64,000 nt of DNA, from assembly GCF_963678635.1 (NCBI RefSeq), contig NC_087063.1:38516759-38580758 (forward strand), in the 5' to 3' direction. This stretch comes from Symsagittifera roscoffensis (lineage: Eukaryota > Xenacoelomorpha > Acoela > Convolutidae). This document shows positions 22,668 to 35,000 of this stretch, piece after piece. The translations under genes and the position numbers were made by a program. A model generated the notes under the pieces. It was not told the origin of the DNA. It was given only the letters and a program-made list of their open reading frames with translations, and made no database searches. The first letter of the stretch is position 1. Each line of letters begins with the position of its first letter.

Positions 22668-24073
22668 CCAAGCTACACTTTGCGTTGATGTTCACATTTG
22701 TAGAGTGTAAAATATATGTCGTTAGCAATCGTCATCAAACCCGTTCACAGACTTTTCAATTAACTTGTTCATCAGAATCACTGGATCTTTGTTGCTAGAA
22801 AACTGTTTCATCAACTCAAATTTTTTTGTCAAACAACAGACATACTTTGAGCTTGTTAATTTCCCTTTTTGTTCGAATTTTGTGTTTATGTTGGTTCAAA
22901 CCAATTCCGAATTTTTCTTGTTTCCTTTTTTCGCTTGATTTATTTATTTTTTTTGGCTCGACGTGCCTTTTTATTGGCTTAGTTATCAATATCTTGAATT
23001 AAGGTTTAATGCTAAATTAACCCCGACATATGTTTCCTGAAAAGTTTGTCCCAAAATGAACTTATTTTGAGACAAACTCATGAAACTTTTGGTTTTTCAC
23101 GAAGTTTTTTTTCGACTAAATGTTTCTCGCTTCGTTTTCTGTCGACTTGCTTGTTATGCTATGTTTTTAATATATCGTCCGTGGTGCTATGCTGCGTTTC
23201 GCCCCTAACAAAAATTTTAAATTGCGTTGTTTTTTATACAAAAATGCTTTCATTTTCGTGGAATTGTTATGATCGACATTTTCATTAAAACAACAAAACT
23301 AGCCAACCGAAACAATTTTTTTATCGGTCTTTAGTTCATTCCGAGAAATTTTTCATTGCAGATCGCTGCTGGTTGAAGTTAGTTTTGAAGTTATGATCTT
23401 GAACTTATTCGAAAACTTGGCGCTCTGAAAAAGCGTTATCGTTTTGCCTTTCTCTTTTGATATTCTAAACACAATTTTGAACGTTAGGTTGCAATCAAAA
23501 TCAGAATTATTTTCGAAATTTATGACTGTCTAATAAGTTTGTCAAAAACTATGCCACTATGAAACGCTTTTCAATTTTATGGAATTTTCTTGATTGATGT
23601 TTCAAAGTGATATAGTTTTCAACAACTTTAATTTACAGTGTCTTAAATTTCTGATAAAAATCTGACCATGACACAGTGGATAACAGTTTTTATAAAAATG
23701 AACGCGCTTTTGAGTGTTATAGATTTTAACAAATTTATTTGACAAAGTTTTAAATTTCTGGATTCATTCTCACCTTGATTGCAGCCGAATTTTCGAATTT
23801 GCTTTAAAACTATCAAAGAAGCTAGGAAAACGAGTACGCTTTCTCAAGAGCGTCACGTTTTGAATGAATTCAGGATCATGATTATTTATATATTTTTTTC
23901 AATTAGCGGCCATCTGCCATGCAATTTTCCTGAGAAAAAAATTGCCACCGAACGAAAAAAATATGTACCGTTCTCTGAAATTGGGTTATTTTTCAAAAAT
24001 AACAATCATAGCGGTTCCTTGTATATTGAAAGTGTACCAGAGTGGTATAGTTTTTAAGATTGGTATAATTTTT

Positions 24074-24608
24074 ACACAAGCATAGCTTGTGTTATAGTTT
24101 CAACTTTCTTTTTTTCCAAATCTAAGTCGCAAATATTGTTGCGATGCGATTGTTGCGACAAAATGTGTTCATTTTGAAAATGATCATTTTGATCCAGCTA
24201 TTAATTACTGCGAATGCTATTAACACAGACTATTTTATCACAAATAGCACTTAAGCTTCAAAGTATCATGGTTCTGTAGCGTAGAGGTAGAGAAGGAGAC
24301 CAGCAACAAAACAAGAAGGCTTGAACCTGGGCAGGGTCGGATGTTTTTAATGAACTTTTTCGTATACTAGTTAAAATGCGTCCGCTCTATAAATTGAGGC
24401 ATGTTAGTTGGTAAATTTCTTTTTTTTTCAAGTTGACTGCTAATGCTTCATAATTGGCTTGCGTCAATTAGCAATTATGTAGACTCATAATTGGCGTGCG
24501 TCGTTTAAGAAATTTTGTAGACTCAAAGTCTTACTCATTCAATTTTTCCCATTAGCTTTTTTAGCATACTTTTGCTTGTGTATGCGAAGTGCAACTTGGC
24601 CTCTGTGT
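24074..24608 (+). repeat. tRNA-derived SINE, family A, copy 2
   Basis: Same layout as 7766-8311: 5' hairpin ACACAAGC/GCTTGTGT, tRNA-like segment near 24271-24345 ('gtagcgtagaggtagagaag', 'ggcttgaacctgggc'), shared body, and 3' hairpin with GCCTCTGTGT. After the tail about 115 more bases (24609-24722) match the sequence following copy 1. Confidence 0.7.
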
Positions 24609-25008
24609 AAATAAATTCATGAGACAAGTTCGTTAATTTTTCGAGTTCTTCTAGTTTTAGCCTTGATTGCAATCGAGATTTCAAACTTGCTTTCAAACTA
24701 TCGAAAAAGCTAGGCAAAACGTTTGCGCTTATTCAGAGCGCCAAGCTTTTCAATAATTTCAAACCTTATGTTTTATTTTAAAAAATGGCACATTGAATGC
24801 CAACAAAAAGGCAAACGCGGAAACTTCTCAGAAACATTTCAAATTAAATTTAGCTTGAGGGTCTGAGTTACTCCAAAAATGAAGACATTGTCTAATAAAG
24901 TCAATAAAAACTAGGTCAATAAATACTCATATGGCTAGAAATTTGAAAAAAGTTTATCAGTCGGAACAAATATAGCTCAACATGGATTTCAATGACATCG
25001 TTTTTTTT

Positions 25009-25765
25009 CACTTGCAATTAACAAGCGTTATCGAATCGGAATATAGACAAGTCGGGTTAGTAACTTGCTTAACAGAATCACTTGAGTCTTTTGGTTCATA
25101 ATGAATTCAAATTTCTGTGCGTCTTCAGTGCACCAAGTCTGGAGGTAGCGATTTCACCTGGGACGGCAAAGGTCCTGGTTTCGAATCTGATTAGGACCTG
25201 CTTTTTTTCAAACGGGAAATATTCCGTTTCAAAAAAATGTCGGCTTATTATTTGTCTGCAGATTTTGTCGGCTTAGTTGCCGCATCTTGTTTTTTTTTGC
25301 TGTATGCAATTTTCTTTGTTGCTTTTATATTTCCATTTACTGCTGCAATTTGTAATTCTATTAAGCATAACTTTGTATATTTTCTTTTTTTTTGGCCTAA
25401 ATGATTTCGGTTTATATTTTTTCATCGGCTTACTAACTTAATTTTCGGTCGTTCGGAGAACCATAATTTGTATGTTTTCCTCCGGATGGCACAAGACGTT
25501 GAAAATCTTAGAATAGAGTTTTTAGTTCAAAGTTTTTCATGACAACAATTTTATTTTCGCTCGATAGTTGTTTTCGAATTTTCTTTTAATGCCGTCGAAT
25601 GGGTTTTTGGATGTGTTTTCGCAAAAAGAACATAATTCCTTTCAACATTTTGAAGTTTTTTAGTTGTGGTTTCTTCGAAAGATATTTTTGAACTTAGTGG
25701 CTCTGTTTTCCTTTACTGTCTGTTAGCTTGCACTGCTATTTTGTGGTATCGCTTCGCCTCTGTGT
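25009..25765 (+). repeat. SINE-like element, family B, copy
   Basis: 5' block 'cacttgcaattaacaagcgt' and 'tatcgaatcggaatata', tRNA-like segment at about 25130-25205 ('ggtttcgaatctgattagg' as the B-box-like part), and a 3' tail CGCCTCTGTGT at 25755-25765. Confidence 0.5.
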
Positions 25766-25865
25766 ACAAATCTCAGAGCTCTGGGTATAAGAGAAACTTT
25801 TTTGGCCTGTAATCACGGAGAGACAACCTTTTGATTAGTAAATTCTGATTTATTCACATTTTCAG

Positions 25866-26012
25866 GCTTCGAAATGTAGGAATGGTAAAACTCTAACAAT
25901 GACCTCTGAATCGGCCCGTTACAAATCTCTGCCCTTGGATCTAGATGCTTCGGGATTAGATGAGATTGCTGTAGGATGTGTCCAAGACTGCATTGTGTTC
26001 GCGTTCAAAAAG
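25866..26012 (+). CDS. PLEKHM2: PLEKHM2-like exon 1 (coding from 25899)
   Basis: Acceptor 'acattttcag' suggests a non-coding exon upstream. 25866-25898 is 5' UTR, then 38 codons ending in phase 0 at 26012 before 'gttcct'. The segment 'LDEIAVGCVQDCIVFAFKK' lines up with the first RUN helix. Confidence 0.65.
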
Positions 26013-29000
26013 GTTCCTGCATTAACTTGTTTTGTAGTCTTCAGTTTTTAATTGTTATTGAAAGAAGTGCATTTTCTTTTATTTAAGCCGTTTGTTTCTT
26101 TTCTTTGTGGAAAAGTTGAAATATGTCCCTGTTCAATAATTTGAGCAAATTTACTTGGTTTTTTTGTAAATTCTTCTTTGATTTCGGCGATTTTTCAGCG
26201 GATTCTGCGACAAGTCTGGAATCCACAGAAAACCTAGTCCAGATCCAAATGCTAGCTCAGTTCTGCGATCTTATCGCTCGTTGAGGACTCCGCGATATAT
26301 TTATGAAATAAACTTACAAAATTAATTATGCTGCAAGGTAGTTTCTAGACAAACATTTTGACTGTTTAAGACTCCACAAGCATACATACACAATTTTGAA
26401 CGACTGTAAGACAGTAATGAAAATTATCGTTTGATTGATCCAACTTTTTTTTCAAATTGGGTTTGTTTTTTTTTCAGAAGGGTTAGCGGTTGAATTTTTT
26501 TGAAATTCAAAGAGCTTCAAGGTGGTATATCGAAAAATAAAAAAATTCCCTTTGCAAGTAGTTTTAATTCGATACCTAACATAGAAAGTTTCTCCATCTC
26601 TAAATTGCTTTAAGTTTCAGAAATACCAATGGATTAATCTCAATATGGTGAATTGATCAGTAAAGATGACAATGAAAAAAAACTTAGAAGTTTCTGCCTT
26701 TTTTTCAGCTACAGGAAAGGTGTATTGGAAATCCAACGCAGCCTATTGCTCTTGGAGAGCCATCTGCCGGACAGTTCATTGAAAGCATTGATCTGTTGCT
26801 TAGTCACAAGTAAGCTAAATCCATATATTGCAGAACCTCGTAGCTACTTATTACGCAAAGCGTTTTTTCTCAAAAATTAACATCGAATGAAATGTTTCCT
26901 AAAACATTAAACACCGTTAGATAATTTTTTTCTAAACTGCTGTAGGTTGAAGAATAAAAAGAACAGTTTCTGGAATTTGGCGAAAGAAATCTCATTCAAC
27001 GACGCAATTAATTCTGTTTCAAAATCAGCGTCGAGTGAGGAAAAAGGTTTGTTGATAAAGTAGAGCTTCTGCTTTATTGCTATTTTCTGAAATGTTTTTT
27101 TTTTCAGGATTTTTAGTTTTGCAAGTCGCATAACAAGTAATACGTTTCAGCAAGAGCGTGGTTACATCAAGCAATTCAGGATCAGTTGTTGCACTGCTAC
27201 TTGAGTCAGTTGAGCAATGATAGGAAGTTACTAGATAAGTTCTACAGAAAGGGTGCTGCCGCTTTCGACCAAGACCTCATGTTTTCAATCAGCAACCTGC
27301 TGCTCGGTCTTGAGTCGATCAAGTTTGACCTCACATCAGTACGTCCAGCTCATTTTATTATCGGCGGTCTTCGGACAAAGACCTTAAAATGTTTAAAATT
27401 GATTACATGGAAAACAATAGCAGATCCAGTAAGGGGGGACGCCCCCCCCCCCCCCCTCAGGGATTCGAACCCCTGCCAACCCAAAGGGTCCCCCTTTGTA
27501 CTATTTTGAGATATCCGTTTTTGGCTGACTGGCCTTAAAACTTTTCTAAAGACGCCTTTGGCGCCAGTCTATACTAATTTTGAGGGGGTAGCGTGCGCCG
27601 AAAAAACGCGATTTCCAAAATGTGCCTAAAAACGCCGTTTTCAAAAATTTGCCTGTGGCGCAGAAAATTGGGACAAATTTAGGTCTTTATAGTGGTTTGA
27701 GAGAGCTCAGAGAATCTATTTGGTCGATCTTAAAAAAAGGTCGACAAAATTTTCAATTTGTTTTTGAAAATCAGCTCCCCCCTCGAGAAATTCCTAGATA
27801 TGCGCCTGAGCAGATCTCCTATTTGCTGACATTGAAACTTAATTTTTCTAGCGAGCACTTGCGTTTGAAAGTTAGTTTTAATTAATTTTATTTCTTTTGA
27901 TCGCAATTTGATAGAAACTATAGCTGCTTTATTGGTGGCTAGTGTTAAAAAAATTGCAATCGGTCGTGGAGCAGATGTTGAGAACGTGAAACTGAAACTC
28001 CTAGTCTCAACAAAAGTTTTTTCAAGGTGTATTTTCAATCTTTTCCTTTCCTTATTTCACTTTGTTTTGCTTGTTTAGAGCTCTTTCTTTGGCATTTTCC
28101 TCGCTTGTGTGGAATATTAAGTTCCAAACTTCCAAGAACTTGTTTTTCGTAAACGTTTTTTTCGTAGGTTTTTTGGTCTTTGAATTTTCAACCTAGTCAG
28201 AAGAAAACAATGAATAGAGCCTTATCTTACACCTATCCAAACACTAATTTATCTGATTGCAAAATTGGAAAAACCACCGACTTGGTTCGAGATGGTGTAT
28301 GAATTATTTATGGATCGTACCTTCTGAATTTATTCGAATTTTTACAGGCGCAATTTATCCAATCGCTGTTCTTAACTGGTGTTTATTTTTGTATCACAAG
28401 AAAGGTCGGATGTTCGAGGCCCACCATGACCCGTGCTCGTTGCCAAAAAAATGCATGTAGTTCTTAAGCAGGGACACAACAGCGGTTCTTCGTGATGAGC
28501 TATACAGCTCTTGTGTTGGTCCTTTTCCTCGTGGATAAATGGTAGATCGGCTTTGCCTCTGTGCTGAAAGTTAAATGTTTTTCTGTTCCTTGAGCTCGAC
28601 AACATTTATCCAAATGCCTTTCAGCTATGCTTGAAGCATATTCAACTGTATGTCCTAAAATGATAGTTCGTAAATTTCTAAAAGTTGTTTTATATTCGCT
28701 CTTTTTTGGTTGGAATGCCGAGTAAATTTGTTGATATAGGACAATGACGCTCGTTCGAAGCAGCGGTCGTCAAAGAATCGAAAATTGGATGACTTCAGTG
28801 AATCAATTGTTGGAAGTGTTAGGATGCACATCCCTAGTCTATTGAGTACCAGGGATATTAAACAGTCCAACAGTAGTTTACACAGTGGTGACAGTTTTGA
28901 CGACAGGTAAGTAGAAACCCGCAAACTGTTTCTAGGCGGCATCAATTTGCTTTATATTATGTCTGAGATGACAATGCTCAAATATAACCTACAGAAAGTT

Positions 29001-32000
29001 GAAAATGTGCAAAGATATAAGATAAAAACCGAAAAGAAAGGATCGATTTTGGTTGTTGATATTTACTTGGAAAATCAATCGGGTCGTATTTTGTCTGTTT
29101 TTTAGTTTCAGTTAACTGACATTTTTCAGTTCTGTCGGCTTTTTGAGAGTTTCAAAATGCAGAATTTGATAACCAATTGTGACCGTTATGTTCTGTTCTT
29201 TTTAACCATCAATTACGTATGTTCGATTTGTGCTTTAGTGACTAGAAATTTGTGTTTGATTGTGTCTTAGTTTTTAATCGGAACAAACAGTGGTAAGGAA
29301 CAATGTATTCGGATGTTATATATATTTTTCAGATCCACACAAAAATCGTCAGATAGGGTCGAGTGATACACATTATAATAGTCGCGATTTGATTTTATTA
29401 TTAAAAATGCAAGCTTCCAGTTTTTTGGACGAGAAAAACTGTTTTAAAAGTTTTATTTTTCTTGTCGAATTTAAATTGAGTAAAGCCGGCTAACAATTGA
29501 ACTAGGATACACTTAGCTTTCAATTGTACAAACACTTGTTTTTGAAGTTTTGTTTAGCGCTCTTCTGCCTCCTAAAATTCAAAAGTTCTCGAACAAAATA
29601 AATCTGAAACAAACAAGGATAGCCGGTTGCTGTGCAAGTAGCACAGAATGTTCCGACCATATTCATAAAAACTAGCAATAAAAGTTCTTCAAATTATCAA
29701 GTTCTTCAAATTAGTTTCGTTTTATGTGCGTGGTTTGATAAGAAAACTATACACAAGCGTAAAAATTTAGTAAATTAGGCATATTCGTCATTAGTTGTCT
29801 TCAAAAAAGAATAACAAACAAAAAATTGAAAAAACAAACTGTTTTTGCCAAAGTGCCAAATATAGTTTTCAAAAATAGTTCCATTTGGAAAAGTTTTCTT
29901 AGCCTTTTTTCGATCGAATTTAGACGAAAAACTAAAATTTCAAACCGGGTTTTCTCGGCTGAGTTTCTTGGAACATTTTTAATGTCGTTGGAATCGAGAC
30001 TGAAAGGGCTTAAATATGATGTATTACTTAACCTAGTCCGAAGATTATTTGTGGGACCTGATTTTGCGTGGAAAACAAAAAGAGAAAGAACAAGTAGCGC
30101 ATAATGTTCCGACCATATTCTTTAGAAAACTACGGTTTAGAAAGTTTCTTTTTCCAAATTCGTATTTTTTTTCTGCTTGGTGTGATAAAAGAATCGGACG
30201 TGAAAACATAATTTAGGCATATCAGACAATCATTTTAATATAGGCAAATTGGACAAAATTTTTCGTTGAAAAATGACTAGAGAAACTTTTAAAAAAATTT
30301 AAAAAAAATTTTAAGGTCTTAATTTTTGCATAATTCTGCTTGCCAGTCTCTGCTCGCTTACTTTATTCGCTCGAATTAAGACATAAATTTTCCAGAAAAT
30401 TTTTCAGAAATATTTGAATAATGATTGAATCACGACTAAAAGGGCATTTATATGATATATCACTCAACCCAGTGTGATCATTTTTTGTAGTACCTGATTG
30501 TGCGTGGAAAACAAAAAGCAAAAAAAAAACTAAAACAGACTCGAATACAAAAGTTCTTCTCCATTTTCAATGGTCGGAATAAAATTTCTACAATAACTGT
30601 AGTCGACTATATTCATTATCTATACTATATTTACATGCGAGTGACAGCTATCTCCCATGTTTAAGCATAACAATTTTGCATGTTTAACGAAAGAATTTTT
30701 TCATGTTTGAGCTATATCATATATTGCAATGCTTAAGAAAATTTTTCAATTAATTTTTCGCAAGGTCATTAATCTTTCATTTTTTTTTCGAGGCCAAATT
30801 AAGTCTGTCTGTATACCTGCTTTTTAAATTAATTTTATTGTATGTCTACCCGTCGCCTAATTTTTTAATTTTCATCTTTTATCTATCTGTTTTTTATTAT
30901 ATACAGTGCTGATTTAAATTATCCGGACAAAACGAACAAAACTTGAACTTTCAAACGCATTTTTCTCAAATTGGGTTAAGATTAGACAAAAAATGAAGAG
31001 AACAAAAGTTGCTTAGAATTTCACCAGAATTAATATGGTGCCATTTTTTCTCCGAAATTCTCAACAAAAATTTTACCCCAAAAATGGGTCATTCTGGCTT
31101 TTTTCAATTAATCAAGAATTACACTGAAACTACTTTGTTAATTGATGATAAAAATCTATCGCAAGAAGCCTCCTACATAGCCCAACAAAGTTTAAGAAGG
31201 GTTAAATCTCCAAAAATTTGCGCAAGTTGTTTAAAATTTGTTTTTAAACAGAGATTCTGGGTTTTATATAGTAAAAATCACATTTATTGACTATCAGGTA
31301 TAAACTTTTTCTCTTATACTGGTTTTTGGAGATTTAACCCTTCTTAAACCTTGTTGGGCTATGTAGGAGGCTTCTTCTGATGTATTTTTTTCATCAATTA
31401 CCAAAGTAGTTTCAGTGTAATTCTTGATTAATTGAAAAAAGCCAGAATGACCCATTTTTGGGGTAAAATTTTTGTTGAGAATTTCGGAGAAAAAATGGCA
31501 CCATAGTAATTCTGGTGAAATTCTAAGCAACTTTTGTTCTCTTCACTTTTTGTCTAATGTTAATCCAATTTGAGAAAAACGCGTTTGAAAATTCAAGTTT
31601 TGTCCGGATAATTTAAATCAGCACTGTATTTAAATGCGGGCTTCACTATCTCGCCTTTTAAGCTTTTTCAACACATTATTTTTGCATGTTTAACAAAAGA
31701 ATTTTTTCACGCTTAAGCTATATTGTATATTGCAATGGCTTATTTTTTTCGATTTTCCAGTTTAAATTCCGTGTTTATTTGACCAAGTTTGAAATGAGCA
31801 GCCCAAAAGTAGGATATTGTCACAGTTTTCCCAGGTTTTGCGATTCTGGCCTCCATATATGAATAACCAAATCCTTTTAGTTTACGAGAGAGGCAATTTT
31901 CGAGATGTTTCAAAAGCTTCTAGAAATTCAATTTTAAAAAATTTCTCACCCTGTAGTTGGGTACTGTCAGGGTACTCTCAGGGGTTGCAAAGCTTGCCTC

Positions 32001-35000
32001 CAATTCTCACTTCTCAAATCTTTGTAGTTTTCGAGATATGACGTTTTTTATGATTTTTTCAAAAAATTTTCAGAAACTTAGATTTTAAAAAATTCCAAAA
32101 TGTTGAAGATCTCAATCCTGTTGATGGATTTTGTGAGGGTACTCTCAGGGGTTTATAATCTTGCCTTTGATTATGGCTGCTGAAATCCTTGTAGTTTTCG
32201 AGATATGACGTTTTTTTTGGATTTTTTCAAAATTTTTCAGAAAACTTAGACATAAAAAATTTCACAAATCTTGAAATTTTCATCTGTGTAGTGAGGCTTT
32301 GTCAGGGAACTCTCAGGAGTTAAGAATTTCGCCGCCAAATATGACTGCTCAAATCCGTGAAATTTTCGAGTTATGACGTTTTTTACGATTTTCTCAGAAA
32401 TTTTCTAAAAAACTTAAATGTTAAAAATTCCAAAACTTTGAAGATATCAATCCTGTTATTGGAATCTGTGAGGGTAATCTTAGGGGCATGCGAATCTTGC
32501 CTCTGAATGTGGTTGTTTAAATTTTTTTAGTTTTCGAGATATGACGTTTTTTAGGATTTTTTAAGTATAAAAAATGTCGCAGAAATTCTCATCTCTGTAG
32601 TGAGGCTCTGTCAGGGTACTCTCAGGAGTTGCGAATTTTGCCTCCCAATAGGACTGCGAATTTTGCTTCCAATTAGGACTGCGAATTTTGCCTCCAAATA
32701 GGACTGCTCAAAATGTGGAAGTTTTCCAGATATGACGTTTTTTGTGATTTTTTCAAAAAAATTTTCATGAACATTAAATTTTTTGTTTGAAAATTTGAAA
32801 TTCCTAACGTGTGGTTGGGGAGCTGTCAGAGTAATCTCAGGGGTTGCCAATTCGGCCTCCAATTAAGAATGCCCAAATCATTTTTGTTGAAGAGATGCGA
32901 CGACTTTTGTGATTTTTCGGAAATTTTCAGAAAATTCAAATTACAAAATAGTTCAAAGGTTGGGAATATTGCCATAAAAAAAATTGCTCAAATTTTAGTA
33001 GTTTTCGAGATGTAAATTTTTTCTGGCTTTCAAAAAAACTTCTTGTAGAAAACTTAAGGTGAAGTTTCTCAAAATTTGAATTTCCCAACGTTGTAGTTGG
33101 GTACTGTAAGAGTGCTCTCAGGAGTTGCAAATCTTGCGTCCAAATGCGACTGCTCAATTGCTTTCAGTTTCCCAGATGTGACGTTTCTTAATTCATTATA
33201 TACTTAAATATAAAAAATGTCACGAGTTTTTATGGTTTTTTCAAAATTTGAATTAAAAAATCGAATGAAAAATTTTACAAAATTTGAAGTTACTCTCATG
33301 AGTTGCAAATCTTGAGCCAATATGCGACTGCTCAATTGCTTTCAGTCTCCCGGATGTGAAGTTTCTTAGTTCCTTTTAAATTTTTCAAATAACTTCTATA
33401 AAACTTCACAAAATTGTATGGTTCTTCAAAATTTGTATAAAAAACTTGAATAAAAAATTTTGCAAAGTTTTTAATTAAGAATCCTGTAATTGGGTGCTGT
33501 CAGAGTACACTCAAAGAATAGTTTTTTCGAGTTGTTGAAAATTCGAAGCACCGGAGGTGCGTTACACGCTAGTTATAAATTAAATTTAAGTTTTTCCCAT
33601 CTAACATCGAGTTAAAAACGACACAAATACAAAAATACTGTGGTCGGAAGTTTGTGCTGTTTATTTTCTTACTTATACGAACTCTCAAAAATTCTTATTA
33701 TTTTTAAAGTTCTTTTTGTCGTGATTCAAAGTCGAGAAAAATTTTCGTTAGACGAATTTAGTGAAGAGTCACTATTGATATTGCCAAAAACGGCAAAAAA
33801 AATCCTTTTTTCTTCAATATTTTATGGTAAAAATTAAATGTTGTCGGAACCTGTATTAATTGCCCAACAACCGGATTTTTTGTCATTATTTTTGGTAGTA
33901 TGTATTCAAATGACGATGAAAGTGTTCATTCTGCGGGCAAAGAGGGTAACTCGAAACAGCGTCAAAAGAGCAAAAGGAGATACAAGAGAGACAAAAGTGG
34001 TTTTGATACGACTGCCTACAGTGCAAGTAGTGCGAGTTCCAAAAAGGGTGACAAAGGAGGTGTGAGCATGCAGAGGTCTGTGAAGCAGGATGAGAAACCA
34101 GATGAAGCTGCCTCCGGTCTTTTTTCTGATGCGACTGTAGCAAGTGGGGATCTACTGAATCTGATGGCCAGAAAGTTGAAGGATGTGTCACAAGACCAGA
34201 GAGGTGTCGTGAAGGTACTGGAAAGGAACTCTACACTAAGGAGCGATGGAACAGGTTCTGCAGTTTTGCCATTATCAACAAGCTCAACTGCTCTAAGTTC
34301 GATAAGCGCTTCCACGGCTGGAAAGGTCCGAGAGACAGAGAAAAGCATAGAGCTTAAAACATCTGAAAATGTCTTCCGTGGAAGCACTCTGACTGAGAAT
34401 TGGGAGCGGAAATCGTCTTTTGAAGCTGCCAATCAGAGTAGAGGCTCAGAAGAGAATGTGCGTGTTATACAAATTGAACTGCCTCTCGAATCAAGCACGG
34501 AGGAGTCCGGAGAGGCTGCGCGCTCTTCGGAGCAATCAGCAGACGAGAAAACGAAATCTTCAGGTTTCAAATCATCAGGCGAAGGGCCTGTATCGCGAAT
34601 GGGCGTAGAAACTGAAGGAAGAATCAAACTAGATGGCGTCCCGTCCATTCAACTCCAAGATGAAGCAAACGAAAACGGTTTTGCCACCATATCTGTTCAA
34701 AATGGATCCTTGGAACAGCCAGTTGACGGAATAAGCAAAATGTTTGTGAGTAGCCTCTTCTTTGATTCAGACGATGTAAATGAAAATGGCGCTGAGAAAG
34801 AAAACTACCAGTTCAATCAGACGGCAGAAATGAGCTTCGTCAAAGTGGAAAAACGTCCTAAAATGTCACTGTCCAGTTGGCTTACATCAAGTAATGACAA
34901 TGAACATCCAATGATGGGATCTAATGTAGAGTTTTCGCAAGTTAACGAAGTAAACCCGAATGAAGCCTGCTACTTCAATGGGAATGAAGTGGACGAATCA

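Larger units (their letters stand above)
21067..25865. other. Region between the SNAPC5-like and PLEKHM2-like coding sequences
   Basis: Intergenic, or partly the 5' UTR intron of the PLEKHM2-like gene, because the exon at 25866 opens after a good acceptor. It contains SINE copies (22211-22667, 24074-24608, 25009-25765), a degenerate tail near 23172-23210, and an R1-like snippet near 21505-21560. No coding exon is recognised. Confidence 0.55.
30619..33572 (+). mobile_element. Non-autonomous Helitron-like element 2, interrupted by a MITE
   Basis: Begins 'tctatactatatttacatgc' after an A and ends with a clean hairpin GCACC-GGA-GGTGC (33548-33560), eight bases, then CTAG (33569-33572) before T: the Helitron 5' TC and 3' hairpin-CTRR signature. 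The 5' block ('gcatgtttaa...gctatat...attgcaatg') matches element 1, and the interior (31800-33500) has nine or ten ~165-bp units of the same minisatellite. No Rep/helicase gene is present. A MITE sits inside the 5' block. Confidence 0.7.
28907..33898. other. PLEKHM2-like intron 5 (5.0 kb)
   Basis: Holds a diverged tandem pair of about 460 bp (about 29634-30590), the Helitron-like element 30619-33572 and, nested in it, the palindromic MITE 30904-31626. No coding sequence is recognised. Confidence 0.6.

Noticed and set aside
34016-34432. 138-aa antisense frame in PLEKHM2-like exon 6
   Set aside because: Shadow of a long GC-richer coding exon.
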